The notes under the pieces: generated by a model
What the model was told of the DNA's origin: nothing
The model's input: the letters and a program-made list of their open reading frames with translations, nothing else
The model's database searches: none
Translations under genes and position numbers: made by a program
From: Tritrichomonas musculus
Lineage: Eukaryota > Parabasalia > Tritrichomonadida > Tritrichomonadidae
Length of the DNA: 64,000 nucleotides
Direction: 5' to 3'
Assembly: GCA_039105265.1 (NCBI GenBank)
Contig: JAPFFF010000065.1
Span: forward strand, 62,001-126,000
Part shown: one piece after another, positions 50,650-59,912 of the stretch
Layout: each line of letters begins with the position of its first letter
Position numbering within the stretch: the first letter of the stretch is position 1

Positions 50650-51960
50650 TTCAAAAGATATCCTATTTAATTCTGAATGAAAATCTTTTCTGAATTTTCG
50701 CTTTCATATTTGTTAGCCTCGTTATTTGTGCTCTAATAACGACTTTTGGGCGAGCATTTTGTTTTGCATCGACATAGTTATTGATATAATTTAGAATTTT
50801 GTTTAATGGAACAAAAAGCTTGCATTCTGTAGCTTGGGCAGAAATCGCATCTAATATCAATGCTTGTACTTTTGAAAATTTGCCTCTTGGCTTGTTTTTC
50901 TTTTGAATATTTGCATCCTCACTTGTTTGTTCGTCATTTTCGTAGTTATGAATTAGCTTGCCATTAGGTTTTTAACTTGTAGTTGTTGTTGACCATTTTT
51001 CTTTTTTTTTTTGCTCTGATCTTTTTATAATCATCTGTTCGAGTGGTTGTAACTTTTCTTTTTTTCTTTTCATTTTTAGATTTTTCATTTAATATTACAT
51101 TTTCGGGTACTTCTAATTGAAAATATTCGAAGATCGTTTGGATCCATAATGGATCATTCCATTTTATTATGGAGATATATGCTCTAATTCTCCTACTAAT
51201 TCTATAAGCAACATTTTTGCTGGCAATACTTACCACAGAGTGGTTAAAAGACTCAATAACGCGAGTGCCATATTCAGGGCTAGTTTGATCAAATGATTCT
51301 GAAATTTCAGAAATTAATTTTTCTAACTTTTTGATTGCATTTCCCATTATATTCTGGTAAAAGATCTTCCATTTTAATAAAATAATTAGGTACATTGTTC
51401 CATTTTTCTAATTTTTCTTCATTTGTAAGACCTTTTCAAGAATTAGAATTGAATAATAGCATTCAATTTTTTCAGTGAGTATTTTTAAATCTTCATCGTC
51501 TCCAAAGATTTATTTTTGACTTTTTTGTTCTTTTTACATAAATCATTGACATCAAATTTAATTGTTGCATTTGGAAGTTGCTCTGCAATTAAATCGTGAT
51601 CTCTCAAATCACGGTCATGCATGAATGTCAAATTTGGACATTCATTTATGTGTGATCTTTGCATGATATGAGATAGAGATATTTATTCCATGCATTTACC
51701 ATTTTTTTTTTTTTTTTTTTTTTTGAACTCAATGATTCAACTTCGCCTTTTCTATGTTGAATCAAATGAAAACAGAATATATAATTTGCTTTTAAATCAA
51801 TAAGGATTCCTAAACATTGACTGGCATTTCGTCTGTGGGCCCATTATGCATCAAAGTCAGCTATTATTTCATCTTCCATTTTAGCTTCGTTTAATTTTTT
51901 AAGGCAAATATCTTCCGCAAGTTGCCTCAGCATCAAATCTATTAGGTATAAATAATAGTA
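50650..51960 (-). pseudogene. Degenerate DDE transposase of unidentified DNA transposon family
   Basis: Pieces in different minus-strand frames read, in order: EDEIIADFDA, a stop, WAHRRNASQCLGILIDLKAN; then NLTFMHDRDLRDHDLIAEQL and PNATIKFDVNDLCKKNKK; then SPEYGTRVIESFNHSVVSIA and AYRISRRIRAYISIIKWNDP; then ILDAISAQATECKLF. An early Asp in FDA.WAHRRNA, a middle Asp in MHDRDLRDHD and a late Glu in TRVIESFN give a D..D..E layout, as in Mutator-like and related transposases. There are at least three stops or frameshifts and a poly-T expansion near 51700. No inverted ends were found. Plain DNA transposon relic, unlike the MULE above in sequence. Confidence 0.55.
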
Positions 51961-52095
51961 ATAAAACCGATTTGATAACTCTGTGGAGCTCCTTTTTTTT
52001 CTGTTCATTTGAATGGCTCTCAGAAAAGATTGAATTTGAAAAAAAAAAATTCAATGATCGTGCAATTCATTCAAGCAGCACATATAATAAATTAA

Positions 52096-52135
<40 letters not shown>

Positions 52136-53287
52136 ATCATCTATCACAAAGTATTTGTAAAACTAATAATTGAACGAATAATTATATCGGTAAATATTTT
52201 TTTTTGAACTTTTTAGATTTTTTCCCCTCAATTTTTTTCTTTGTATATTTGTTCACAAATAGTTGAACTTTTTAGATTTTTTCCTCTCAATTTGGATTTT
52301 TTTAAAAAAGCTAAAAAGCATGAAAATAAGTAAATAAAATACTAAAAGAAGAAACTATAAATATTTTAATATACATAAATAGAATTTATTAAGATTTTTC
52401 TGTTGAGAAAAAAAAATCATGAAATAATAATTAGCATTTCTTTGGGTGAGAAAATTTAGATGCATTAAAATATGCAGTATTTCATCTAGCATAAACTATG
52501 AGTATATGCATTGAATAAGAAAAGCAATTATTTGTGTTTAATGAGCAAAAAAATATATCGTTTTGCACCAATTTTGTGATAAAATACAATTATCAGGTTT
52601 ATTAGCCAAGAGTGAAAGCGCATTTGACATATTTGTGTTCTTTTTGTGAGAATTGTGATAATATATATCTCTTCAAAATTTGAAGCTAAATATTGGTTTC
52701 TTTTTCATCTTTTGCTCTCAATTTTTTTTATTGGATCGGTAATACCAGCATTATGCTCTTAAAAGCAGGAAATAAGGGAAATTTAGACAACGATTTTAAT
52801 AAAAATTGGAAATTGCAATTCGAAGTTTATTTTTCTTCTTCATTATTGAGCATATAATGCCTGTAATGCTGTGAAATGGTGTTTATTGGTATAAAAACCT
52901 CGAATACTTACTTCTTAAATAGTAAAATTATAAAGATATTATGACAAATAAGCATTCAAAAAAATTGAGAGTAAAAAATCCAAAAAGTTCAAAAATAAAG
53001 ATTTACCATTATATCCAAAAAAACTTTTTATAATTTTTTATTTTTTTTTGGTTTGGTTTTTTTGAACAGATTTTAAAATATTATTAAACAATCATTATAG
53101 AAACCTTAAATAATATTTTGAGATGAATATCAATTTTGAGAATAAAACAAATTTTCAATATATTTTACAAAAAAACACATAGAAATAATTCAAAAAAGAT
53201 AAAAAAAGACAGTTCAAAAAATTATCTTATAATTCAAAAATTGAATGTAAGATAACTTATGGTCAAATTTTGAATTCACCAGTGAAT
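51961..53287. other. AT-rich spacer with an inverted-repeat pair
   Basis: A 38-base sequence around 52200-52240 (TGAACTTTTTAGATTTTTTC) recurs directly at about 52262-52292 and inverted at about 52960-52998 with a few differences. This could mark a roughly 0.8 kb MITE-like unit. No gene is seen; the frame at 51972 is poly-T driven. Confidence 0.4.
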
Positions 53288-53292
53288 TCATT
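53288..53292 (+). promoter_or_regulatory. Initiator (Inr) of the Rab-like gene
   Basis: TCATT with presumed +1 A at 53290, 11 nt upstream of the ATG. Confidence 0.55.
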
Positions 53293-53300
53293 CAATTTAT

Positions 53301-53840
53301 ATGGATACAACTAACCTTGATTACTCTTTTAAAATAACACTTCTTGGCGATTCTCCTACTGGTAAAACATGCTTCCTTGTACGACTAGTAGAAGATATAT
53401 TTGAGAGCACAAACCGTTCGACTTTTCCAGGCGTTGATTACAAAATCAAAACATTTTCAATTGATGGAAAAACAATTAAAGTCCAATTTTGGGATACAGC
53501 TGGCCAAGAAAAATGCCGACAAGTTACAATGGCATATTGCCGTGGATGCAGTGGCATTTTCTTATTCTACAATATTGCGAAAAGACAATCTTTTGACGGT
53601 TTACCTCGTTGGCTAGAAGGAATTCGAAATACCGCTGGAGAAAATACACTGCTGATGCTCATAGGAATGGGTTGCGATTTGGAAAGCCATAGAGCTGTTC
53701 CATTTGAAGAAGCATCTCAATTTGCAGAGCAAGAAAATTTAATGTACATGGAAGCTTCAGCAAAAGATGGTACAAATATAAAAGAAGCTGTGTTAAAAAT
53801 GATTGAAGGAATTTTATCCAAAAATCCCCCTTCTTCTTAA
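53301..53840 (+). CDS. Divergent Rab-family small GTPase without prenylation motif
   Basis: 179 residues. P-loop GDSPTGKT (16-23), switch I STFPGVDYK with Thr42, WDTAGQEK with Gln69 and the EASAK motif (151-155) are intact. The base-recognition motif NKxD reads IGMGCDLE: Asp126 is kept but Asn and Lys are replaced by Met and Gly, which should weaken guanine selectivity. The C-terminus ends KNPPSS with no cysteine, so no geranylgeranyl anchor can be attached. Rabs direct vesicle traffic; a soluble, altered-affinity member may act as a regulator or decoy (inference). The start is well supported by the initiator at 53290. Confidence 0.92.
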   Translation: MDTTNLDYSFKITLLGDSPTGKTCFLVRLVEDIFESTNRSTFPGVDYKIKTFSIDGKTIKVQFWDTAGQEKCRQVTMAYCRGCSGIFLFYNIAKRQSFDGLPRWLEGIRNTAGENTLLMLIGMGCDLESHRAVPFEEASQFAEQENLMYMEASAKDGTNIKEAVLKMIEGILSKNPPSS

Positions 53841-54727
53841 TAGTTATACGTTTAAAAATTGTTTTTTAACGTTTTCTACTATCAATTTTAGTTTTATAAA
53901 TGTTTACATTTCTTTTTTAACTTTAAATTCATTATTTATTTCATTTCCAATTGCATTACTGCACTAACATAATCCAAATGATCGAATATTTTTTTTTTTA
54001 ATTTGGTATCACCTATTGGATCAATTGAAAAAATGACTGAAATATCAATCTAATAAAATCCAAAATTAAGCAATTTATGAATTTTTTTTCTTTTCCATAT
54101 CAATATAAATATTTTTTTTTTTTATTTTGTTAACTATCTCAAATTTTTAAAACGTCTTTTTTTTTCCAAAATGAACGTTTTTTTCCAATTGAATGTTTTT
54201 TTTCCAAAATGACGGTTTGATTTGGAAATTACACACCCATATATATCAACATTTTTAGATTAGACTATTACTTATGATCAAAAACGCATTATAATAACAA
54301 TTACTTGATTATCGAATTATACTAATTTATTAATTACATATTTGTGAATTAATTTACCTATGCAACCTTTTTCCAATTATTTTCTGCTAATTTAAATAGT
54401 CATATAGCCTTTGGACACATAAAAATATATTCTGCATCTTATCATTAGATATATTTGGTTTTTATGCTCTTTGCTTTTTTCCAATATTATTGATAATCAA
54501 TTCAAAGAATGTATGAACTTCAGATAAGAATTTGATTTCATTCTGCATTTGCAACAGTTCTATGAATTAAAGTGTATGAAATAATTACATCTGATAAAGA
54601 TAAAGTTGGAAAACACTCTAAAATTGATGTTTTTGCATATTTATACTTACTATTAAAGACTTTGGCTATTTTACCAAAGCATTATTAATCCTTGCTAATG
54701 AACACATTTCTATAATTACAAGGCAAG
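53841..54727. other. AT-rich spacer
   Basis: Local TTTTTTTCCAA-AATGA-CG repeats lie at about 54150-54215. No gene is seen. Confidence 0.4.
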
Positions 54728-55285
54728 TTTTTATTGCTTGCTTTCATTCTTCTTCATATTTTTATTGCTTGCTTTCATTCTTCTTCATATTTTTATTGCT
54801 TGCTTATATTCTTCTTCATATTTTTATTGCTTGCTTTCATTCTTCTTCATATTTTTATTGCTTGCTTATATTCTTCTTCATATTTTTATTGCTTGCTTTC
54901 ATTCTTCTTCATATTTTTATTGCTTGCTTTCATTCTTCTTCATATTTTTATTGCTTGCTTATATTCTTCTTCATATTTTTATTGCTTGCTTTCATTCTTC
55001 TTCATATTTTTATTGCTTGCTTATATTCGTCTTCATATTTTTATTGCTTGCTTATATTCGTCTTCATATTTTTATTGCTTGATTGTATTCTTCTTCATAT
55101 TTTTATTGCTTGCTTTCATTCTTCTTCATATTTTTATTGCTTGCTTATATTCGTCTTCATATTTTTATTGCTTGCTTATATTCGTCTTCATATTTTTATT
55201 GCTTGCTTATATTCGTCTTCATATTTTTATTGCTTGCTTATATTCGTCTTCATATTTTTATTGCTTGATTGTATTCTTCTTCATA
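54728..55285 (+). repeat. 31-bp minisatellite, 18 copies
   Basis: 558 bp, exactly 18 units of 31 bp beginning TTTTTATTGCTTGC. Units fall into two or three sequence types (CTTTCATTCTTCTTC, CTTATATTCTTCTTC, CTTATATTCGTCTTC, with GATTGTATTC variants), arranged in higher-order order. Because 31 is not a multiple of three and the unit has no stop, all plus-strand frames are open and would give Phe/Leu/Ile-rich peptides. I do not regard these as genes. Confidence 0.95.
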
Positions 55286-55490
55286 TTTTTATTATTTGGT
55301 TATTTTTTTCCTCCATACTTTTTATGCCAATGCAACTGATTAATATATATATATTTTCTTTTTCCATACTGATTTATGAAAGTGACATGAAATTTCTGTA
55401 TATCAAATTTCAATCATTTTTCAATACAAAATTCAATTCAATTGTAAATAAATACAACCGAATTAATGCAATTGCATTATCAGTATTTGT
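55286..55490. other. Short spacer
   Basis: AT-rich; nothing supported. Confidence 0.35.
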
Positions 55491-56078
55491 TCATGCTTCC
55501 CACATGACTGGCATTTTTTCTGTGCAAGGAGAAGTTGGACGTACATAACCATGGTTTGGGTTATATTTTATTTCACTTTCCTCTTTGCTCTCTTCCATGG
55601 TATAGATATATTTCTTGTGCATGCGTGTTTTATATATTTTCAGGCTTCCTTCATATTTCATTTGACGAATATCGCTTAATCTGTCATATTCACCTTTACT
55701 ACCTTTATTAGATAGAATCTGCAACTTTTTATCAAATGCTGTGTCCATTGACAACTTAATCCATTTGCTGTCAATGCTTTTTTCTTTGTTTTTTTCATGC
55801 TTGATAACAATGATTGTGTTCCCATTCTTTACTCCAACGTCTTCAAAAGAACGATTTGGATTGATGATCTCTCCTTTGAAAACAAATGTGTAGTCATAGT
55901 CTTTTGGAAGAACAGTTTTAACAAGCTCGAATTTGCTTTTTTTATTGACAATGATGGTTTTCCAAAAGCAACTGGGATCACATAAGTAAAAAGAAAGTTT
56001 TTCTTCTTCATTAGCGATACCTAAATTACTGCACATGCAAATTATGGTATATAATATTTTTTTTTCTTTTTTTTCCAT
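55491..56078 (-). CDS. Protein with N-terminal ubiquitin-like domain
   Basis: 195 residues from ATG at 56078. About residues 25-95 form a ubiquitin-like fold: LSFYLCDPSCFWKTIIVNKK, then LPKDYDYTFVFKGEII, NPNRSFEDVGVKNGNTIIVI. It matches the pattern 'F.F.G..I.....F.D.GV.NG..I.V' of Ubl domains. There is no C-terminal Gly-Gly. A charged middle (YDRLSDIRQMKYEGSLKIYK) leads to a proline-containing tail, YVRPTSPCTEKMPVMWEA, that looks like a conserved terminal peptide. I infer an adaptor using the Ubl as a docking surface, for example to proteasome or ligase subunits. It lies about 2 kb from the poly-Ubl gene, on the opposite strand. Confidence 0.75.
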   Translation of the reverse strand: MEKKEKKILYTIICMCSNLGIANEEEKLSFYLCDPSCFWKTIIVNKKSKFELVKTVLPKDYDYTFVFKGEIINPNRSFEDVGVKNGNTIIVIKHEKNKEKSIDSKWIKLSMDTAFDKKLQILSNKGSKGEYDRLSDIRQMKYEGSLKIYKTRMHKKYIYTMEESKEESEIKYNPNHGYVRPTSPCTEKMPVMWEA

Positions 56079-57118
56079 TTTAAATTATTTTTCCAAATAA
56101 CTTTTTTCCCATAGATCTATATAATATGATACATAGATTTAAAGCAAACAAAATAAACGAGGAAAACATCACATCATAATGAATTTTAAACTGTCAATAA
56201 CGTCTTTTTAAAATAACATCTTAAAATTGATTGTTTTCCATCTCCGAAACACAGAAAAAGTTTCAATTTAAATCATCTCCGTTATAACTTTACCTCTTAA
56301 TAAATATGCTTTTTTTTATATTTTTTAAAAAGTTCTAAGCATAATTAGTTTGCGAACTTTAAGTTTGTGATATATTTTGCTTAAATGTTCAAGTTTGTGG
56401 ACATAAAATTAATCAAAAATTTAGCACGAAATTTCTCACTTACACCGTTATCATTTACATGCTGGCTTTTGCATTGTGCAAATTGAGTTCTTTCACTTCA
56501 AAATATGTGTTTTCTGCTAGTTTTTAAATAGGTGGACACATTGATGTCAAAAACACATATTTTGAATGTTTCACTTTTTGTGTACTACTTTAACAAAAAG
56601 TTAAAACAATTCAAAGTTTTGGAAATTTCGCTCCTTTGAAAAAATTTCAAAAAATTATTAAATTTTTTTTTTGAGATATGCTGATCAAGTAAGGTCAGAT
56701 AATTACTTCCCTTTTTAATTTGGAATGAATATTTAATGATATAAAACACATATTTTATTCGTTGTAATAAAAAGCATTGATGATAAAGCTCTTCTTCGTG
56801 TTGATCAATTTGCAAAAAGTTGAATTTCATTTCATCAGATATATCAATTTGTTGAATAATAGGAAATTATGCCCATAGATGGATACAAGGAATGTAAATC
56901 TGATGTTTTTTTTTTTGCTTTTAATTTAGTAAGGATTGGCAAACCGCTAATTATCATTCAAAAAATTGAATTAAAAATCTAGATATAAGTTCGGAAATTC
57001 TATCCCAATTCTAATCAAAATAAAATAAAAAAAAAAAAATACAATTATTATATTACCATCTAATAGATAAAACCATAAAAATATGTTCTACGTGAACATA
57101 TACTTTATTTATCTTATT
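56079..57118. other. Spacer, possibly one small frame
   Basis: An 81-codon minus-strand frame from ATG at 56830 to 56585 (starts MKFNFLQIDQHEEELYHQC) is unrecognised and has no initiator; it may be chance or a relic. A repeated phrase ACACATATTTTGAATG/ACAAAATATGTGTTTT lies around 56500-56560. Nothing else is seen. Confidence 0.35.
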
Positions 57119-57763
57119 TTATTTAGAAAAATTATAAATTATTGGATTGAATGTAGAGACAAACTTTTGTGTTTGTATTCCAAATTTAACATCAACTTCT
57201 CCCCCACCTAACCAGAAGAAAGGAGGATTCAATGCTGCTATTTTTTCGCTTAAAACAACAGTAACATGATATTTTTGATATTCTTTTGAAGGTCTCAAGT
57301 AAACTGGAGTCATCGCATTATATTTTGATCCACTAAGCTCTTGGGCATCTTCTTCTTTTGCGTTACTGACCTCGGAAACTTGATGATCACAAATCATTGA
57401 AGCAACATCAAGAAGCTTTTGAGGACTGATCCTATCGACATACTGAACAACAAGACATATAAAACGTTTCAAAGGATCTGGAGCGTCTTTAATTTCGTAT
57501 ATTACACACTTGCAGAGTTGATCAACTGATTGTGCATCAATACTATTACGTCTGTATTCGAGATCGCGTTGGTAGTAATCAGATGGAACACGGCGAGCAG
57601 CGCAAAATCCTTCGAGATGACGATCTTTAGCCATTTGAATTAATCCAGGATCAATATGATCTTCTGGGCGAAAAGGTGGATCAGGGATAATTACTTTCTT
57701 CGAAAATATGACCTTTTCAAGTTCTGAAACATGCTTTTCTAGTATTTGAAGTTTTTGCTCCAT
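57119..57763 (-). CDS. YbaK/ProX-like (aminoacyl-tRNA deacylase-type) protein
   Basis: 214 residues if started at the ATG at 57763-57761 (MEQKLQILEKHVSELEK), chosen because a TCATA initiator lies 11 nt upstream; the frame can be extended 26 codons to 57841 but that extension is hydrophobic and lacks an initiator. An N-terminal coiled coil (about 1-22) precedes a domain with YbaK features: CKCVIYEIKD, RFICLVVQYVDRISPQKLL, SGSKYNAMTPVYL and, near the end, PPFFWLGGGEVDVKFGI. In YbaK/ProX proteins the corresponding fold hydrolyses mischarged tRNAs, e.g. Cys-tRNA(Pro) or Ala-tRNA(Pro). Coiled-coil-plus-YbaK proteins occur in other eukaryotes. The substrate here is unknown. Confidence 0.8.
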   Translation of the reverse strand: MEQKLQILEKHVSELEKVIFSKKVIIPDPPFRPEDHIDPGLIQMAKDRHLEGFCAARRVPSDYYQRDLEYRRNSIDAQSVDQLCKCVIYEIKDAPDPLKRFICLVVQYVDRISPQKLLDVASMICDHQVSEVSNAKEEDAQELSGSKYNAMTPVYLRPSKEYQKYHVTVVLSEKIAALNPPFFWLGGGEVDVKFGIQTQKFVSTFNPIIYNFSK

Positions 57764-57771
57764 TAGCAATT

Positions 57772-57776
57772 TATGA
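57772..57776 (-). promoter_or_regulatory. Initiator (Inr) deciding the YbaK-like start
   Basis: On the minus strand TCATA with presumed +1 A at 57774, 11 nt before the ATG at 57763. It favours the shorter product. Confidence 0.5.
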
Positions 57777-57841
57777 ACACGACCATATAATTTCAGAAAA
57801 TCAAATATTGAAAAAGAAATGATATTAATCTGAAATATCAT

Positions 57842-58032
57842 ATTAAAAAAATAAAAATAACATCAATTTTAACAAATGAAATATAAATAATGAATTAAAA
57901 AATGGAATAATAAGTAAAATTTAAAGATATATAGATTTTTAAATTTTTATGAAATATTTTATTCAATTCTTTTTTATTTGTATGAAAAAGTTGATTTATA
58001 AAAAAACGCTAAAATAATTTTGAATCATTAGT
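57842..58032. other. Divergent promoter region
   Basis: AT-rich 0.2 kb between the YbaK-like and poly-Ubl genes, which are transcribed apart. Confidence 0.4.
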
Positions 58033-58037
58033 TCATT
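58033..58037 (+). promoter_or_regulatory. Initiator (Inr) of the poly-Ubl gene
   Basis: TCATT with presumed +1 A at 58035, 8 nt before the ATG. A second TCATT lies 8 bases further upstream (A at 58027). Confidence 0.5.
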
Positions 58038-58042
58038 TTTTT

Positions 58043-59834
58043 ATGATAATCTATGTAATCACAATTGCTGGTAAATTGATTCCTTTTGATGTTGAATCTA
58101 CAAATTCAATTGCCGATCTAAAGTTAAAAATTCAGGAAAAAGAAGGAATTTCACCAGAAAGACAAAATCTAATTTATTTTGCACAATCACTTGATGACAA
58201 TAAAACATTAGGTGATTACTCAATAACAAATGAGTCAAAAATATCTCTACATTTTAAGCGATACGAAACTGAAATTGTTATTAATCTTCCAAAATCAGAT
58301 GAGATTGCTCTTGAATATGAACCTTCAGATACCATTCAAACAATCAAAGAAAAAATTCATAACAAAAAAGGTTTTCCTATTGAACAACAAGAGCTATTTT
58401 ATCGATACAATCAAATGATTGATACAAATTTAATAGCAGATTATTTACCTAAAAGAACATCCAAAATTTTCTTGTTACTTTCAACAAGAGGAGGAATGAT
58501 AATATTCGTCAATTCAACTCCTTTTGAAGTAGAACCTACAGATACAATTCTTGATCTTAAAAATCAAATATCAGAGAGATTTTCTATTTCTGTAGAATTC
58601 CAAAAATTAATTTATAATTTTAAAGAGCTTGAAAACAATCAAAAGCTTGAAGAGTTATCAATTTCATGCAACTCAATTATATCCTTAGAAACTGAACCAA
58701 AAATCTACATATTAACTGTTAATCTTCCAACAGATGAAAGACTTGAATTCGAAGTTGGCAACTTAGAAACAATTGAAGAAATAAAAGATATAATAAAAGA
58801 TGTCAAACAATATCCTATTGAGCAGCAACATTTAATCCTAAATGGAAAAGAATTAGAAAATGAAAACTCTCTTCGTGATTACTTATTGATGACAGAATAT
58901 CCCACATTTGATTTAATTATTTCTTCAGAAGATTCAATTCTCATTTTTATTGACACCCCTAAATTAAATATAGCATTACCATTTAAAAAGACCGACACAA
59001 TCAAAGATATCAAAAACTCAATTCAACAAAAGAGCGGAATTCCAATTGAACAAATAAAATTGACCTTAAATGATCAAATTTTGATCGATCAAAAAACAAT
59101 TGAAGATAGTTTAATACTGCCAGATTCAAGACTCATTCTTTCTTTAGCAAGTACCAATGAAATACAAGTAGCTGTCCAACCAATCATTGGAAAGCCGATG
59201 ATGATTAACCGATACCATTCAAAACATCAAAGAAAAAGTTTCAAAATTGAATGGCTCCCAAATAAAAAAACAAAAGTTATTCTTTAACGGCCAACTTTTA
59301 GAAAATGATTCAAAAATTGAAGATTATTTAATTCAAAACAATTCTGTACTCAAACTTGATTACGTACGATCAAACCAAGAAGAAATAAAGGTCAATCTTC
59401 CAAACGGCGAGACTCTCAAATTCACTGTTGATAGAAAAAGTAAGATTGAAGAAGCAAAAGAAAAAATAAAAGAAATGAAAGAATATCCAGTTGATAAGCA
59501 AAGATTATTCTTGAGATTAACTGAACTTGAAAACATGAATTCTTTTGAAAATTACTCATTTATAAACGGAGGAAGAGTCAATTTAATTCTCATCTCTGAT
59601 GGCAGCTATATCATTTTCGTTAAAACAACTGCCGACAAATTCATCCCTCTTGAAGTAAAGCCAACTGATTTCATTGAAGAAATCAAAGCCAAAATTAAAA
59701 ATAAAGAAGGATTCCCTGTAGAAAATCAGCAATTGTTCTACAATGGGAAAGAAATGATCAATGGCTTCACACTTCAAGAAAATGGTGTTACTAATGACAG
59801 AGCAATTATTAATTTATATTTTTATTTTAAATAA
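58043..59834 (+). CDS. Tandem ubiquitin-like protein (8 modules) with one frameshift
   Basis: The frame from ATG 58043 runs 414 codons to 59287; a second frame, open from about 59202, continues to 59834. Together they spell eight ubiquitin-like modules of about 70-77 residues: each has the strand-helix pattern 'V.P.(D/S)TI.DLK..I....I....Q.L.....L.D...L....I'. Modules 1-5 lie in the first frame. Module 6 is split (IGKPMMIN, then TDTIQNIKEKV in the new frame). Modules 7-8 end in LYFYFK without Gly-Gly. The module 2/3 junction reads STRGGMIIFV, strikingly like the RGG-M junction of polyubiquitin. The +1 (or -2) shift must occur between 59200 and 59287. It may be a real lesion, a recoding site or a sequence error. 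Role unknown. Confidence 0.8.
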
Positions 59835-59912
59835 ATAAAAAAAATGAAATGTTATTTAAATAACATTTATATATATAAATAAAATTATACAGTATAAAAT
59901 ATATTATTATTA
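59835..59912. terminator. Convergent 3' ends with TAAA signals
   Basis: The 78-bp gap between the poly-Ubl stop and the convergent BspA stop contains repeated TAAATAAA words. Trichomonads use UAAA-like polyadenylation signals at or next to the stop codon, which fits. Confidence 0.35.

Noticed and set aside
51972-52160. 62-codon plus-strand frame ending in a Phe run
   Set aside because: Created by a long poly-T tract; no support.
54734-55548. Long hydrophobic membrane proteins in all plus-strand frames
   Set aside because: The frames are open only because the 31-bp repeat has no stop in any frame; no initiator and no conserved protein pattern.
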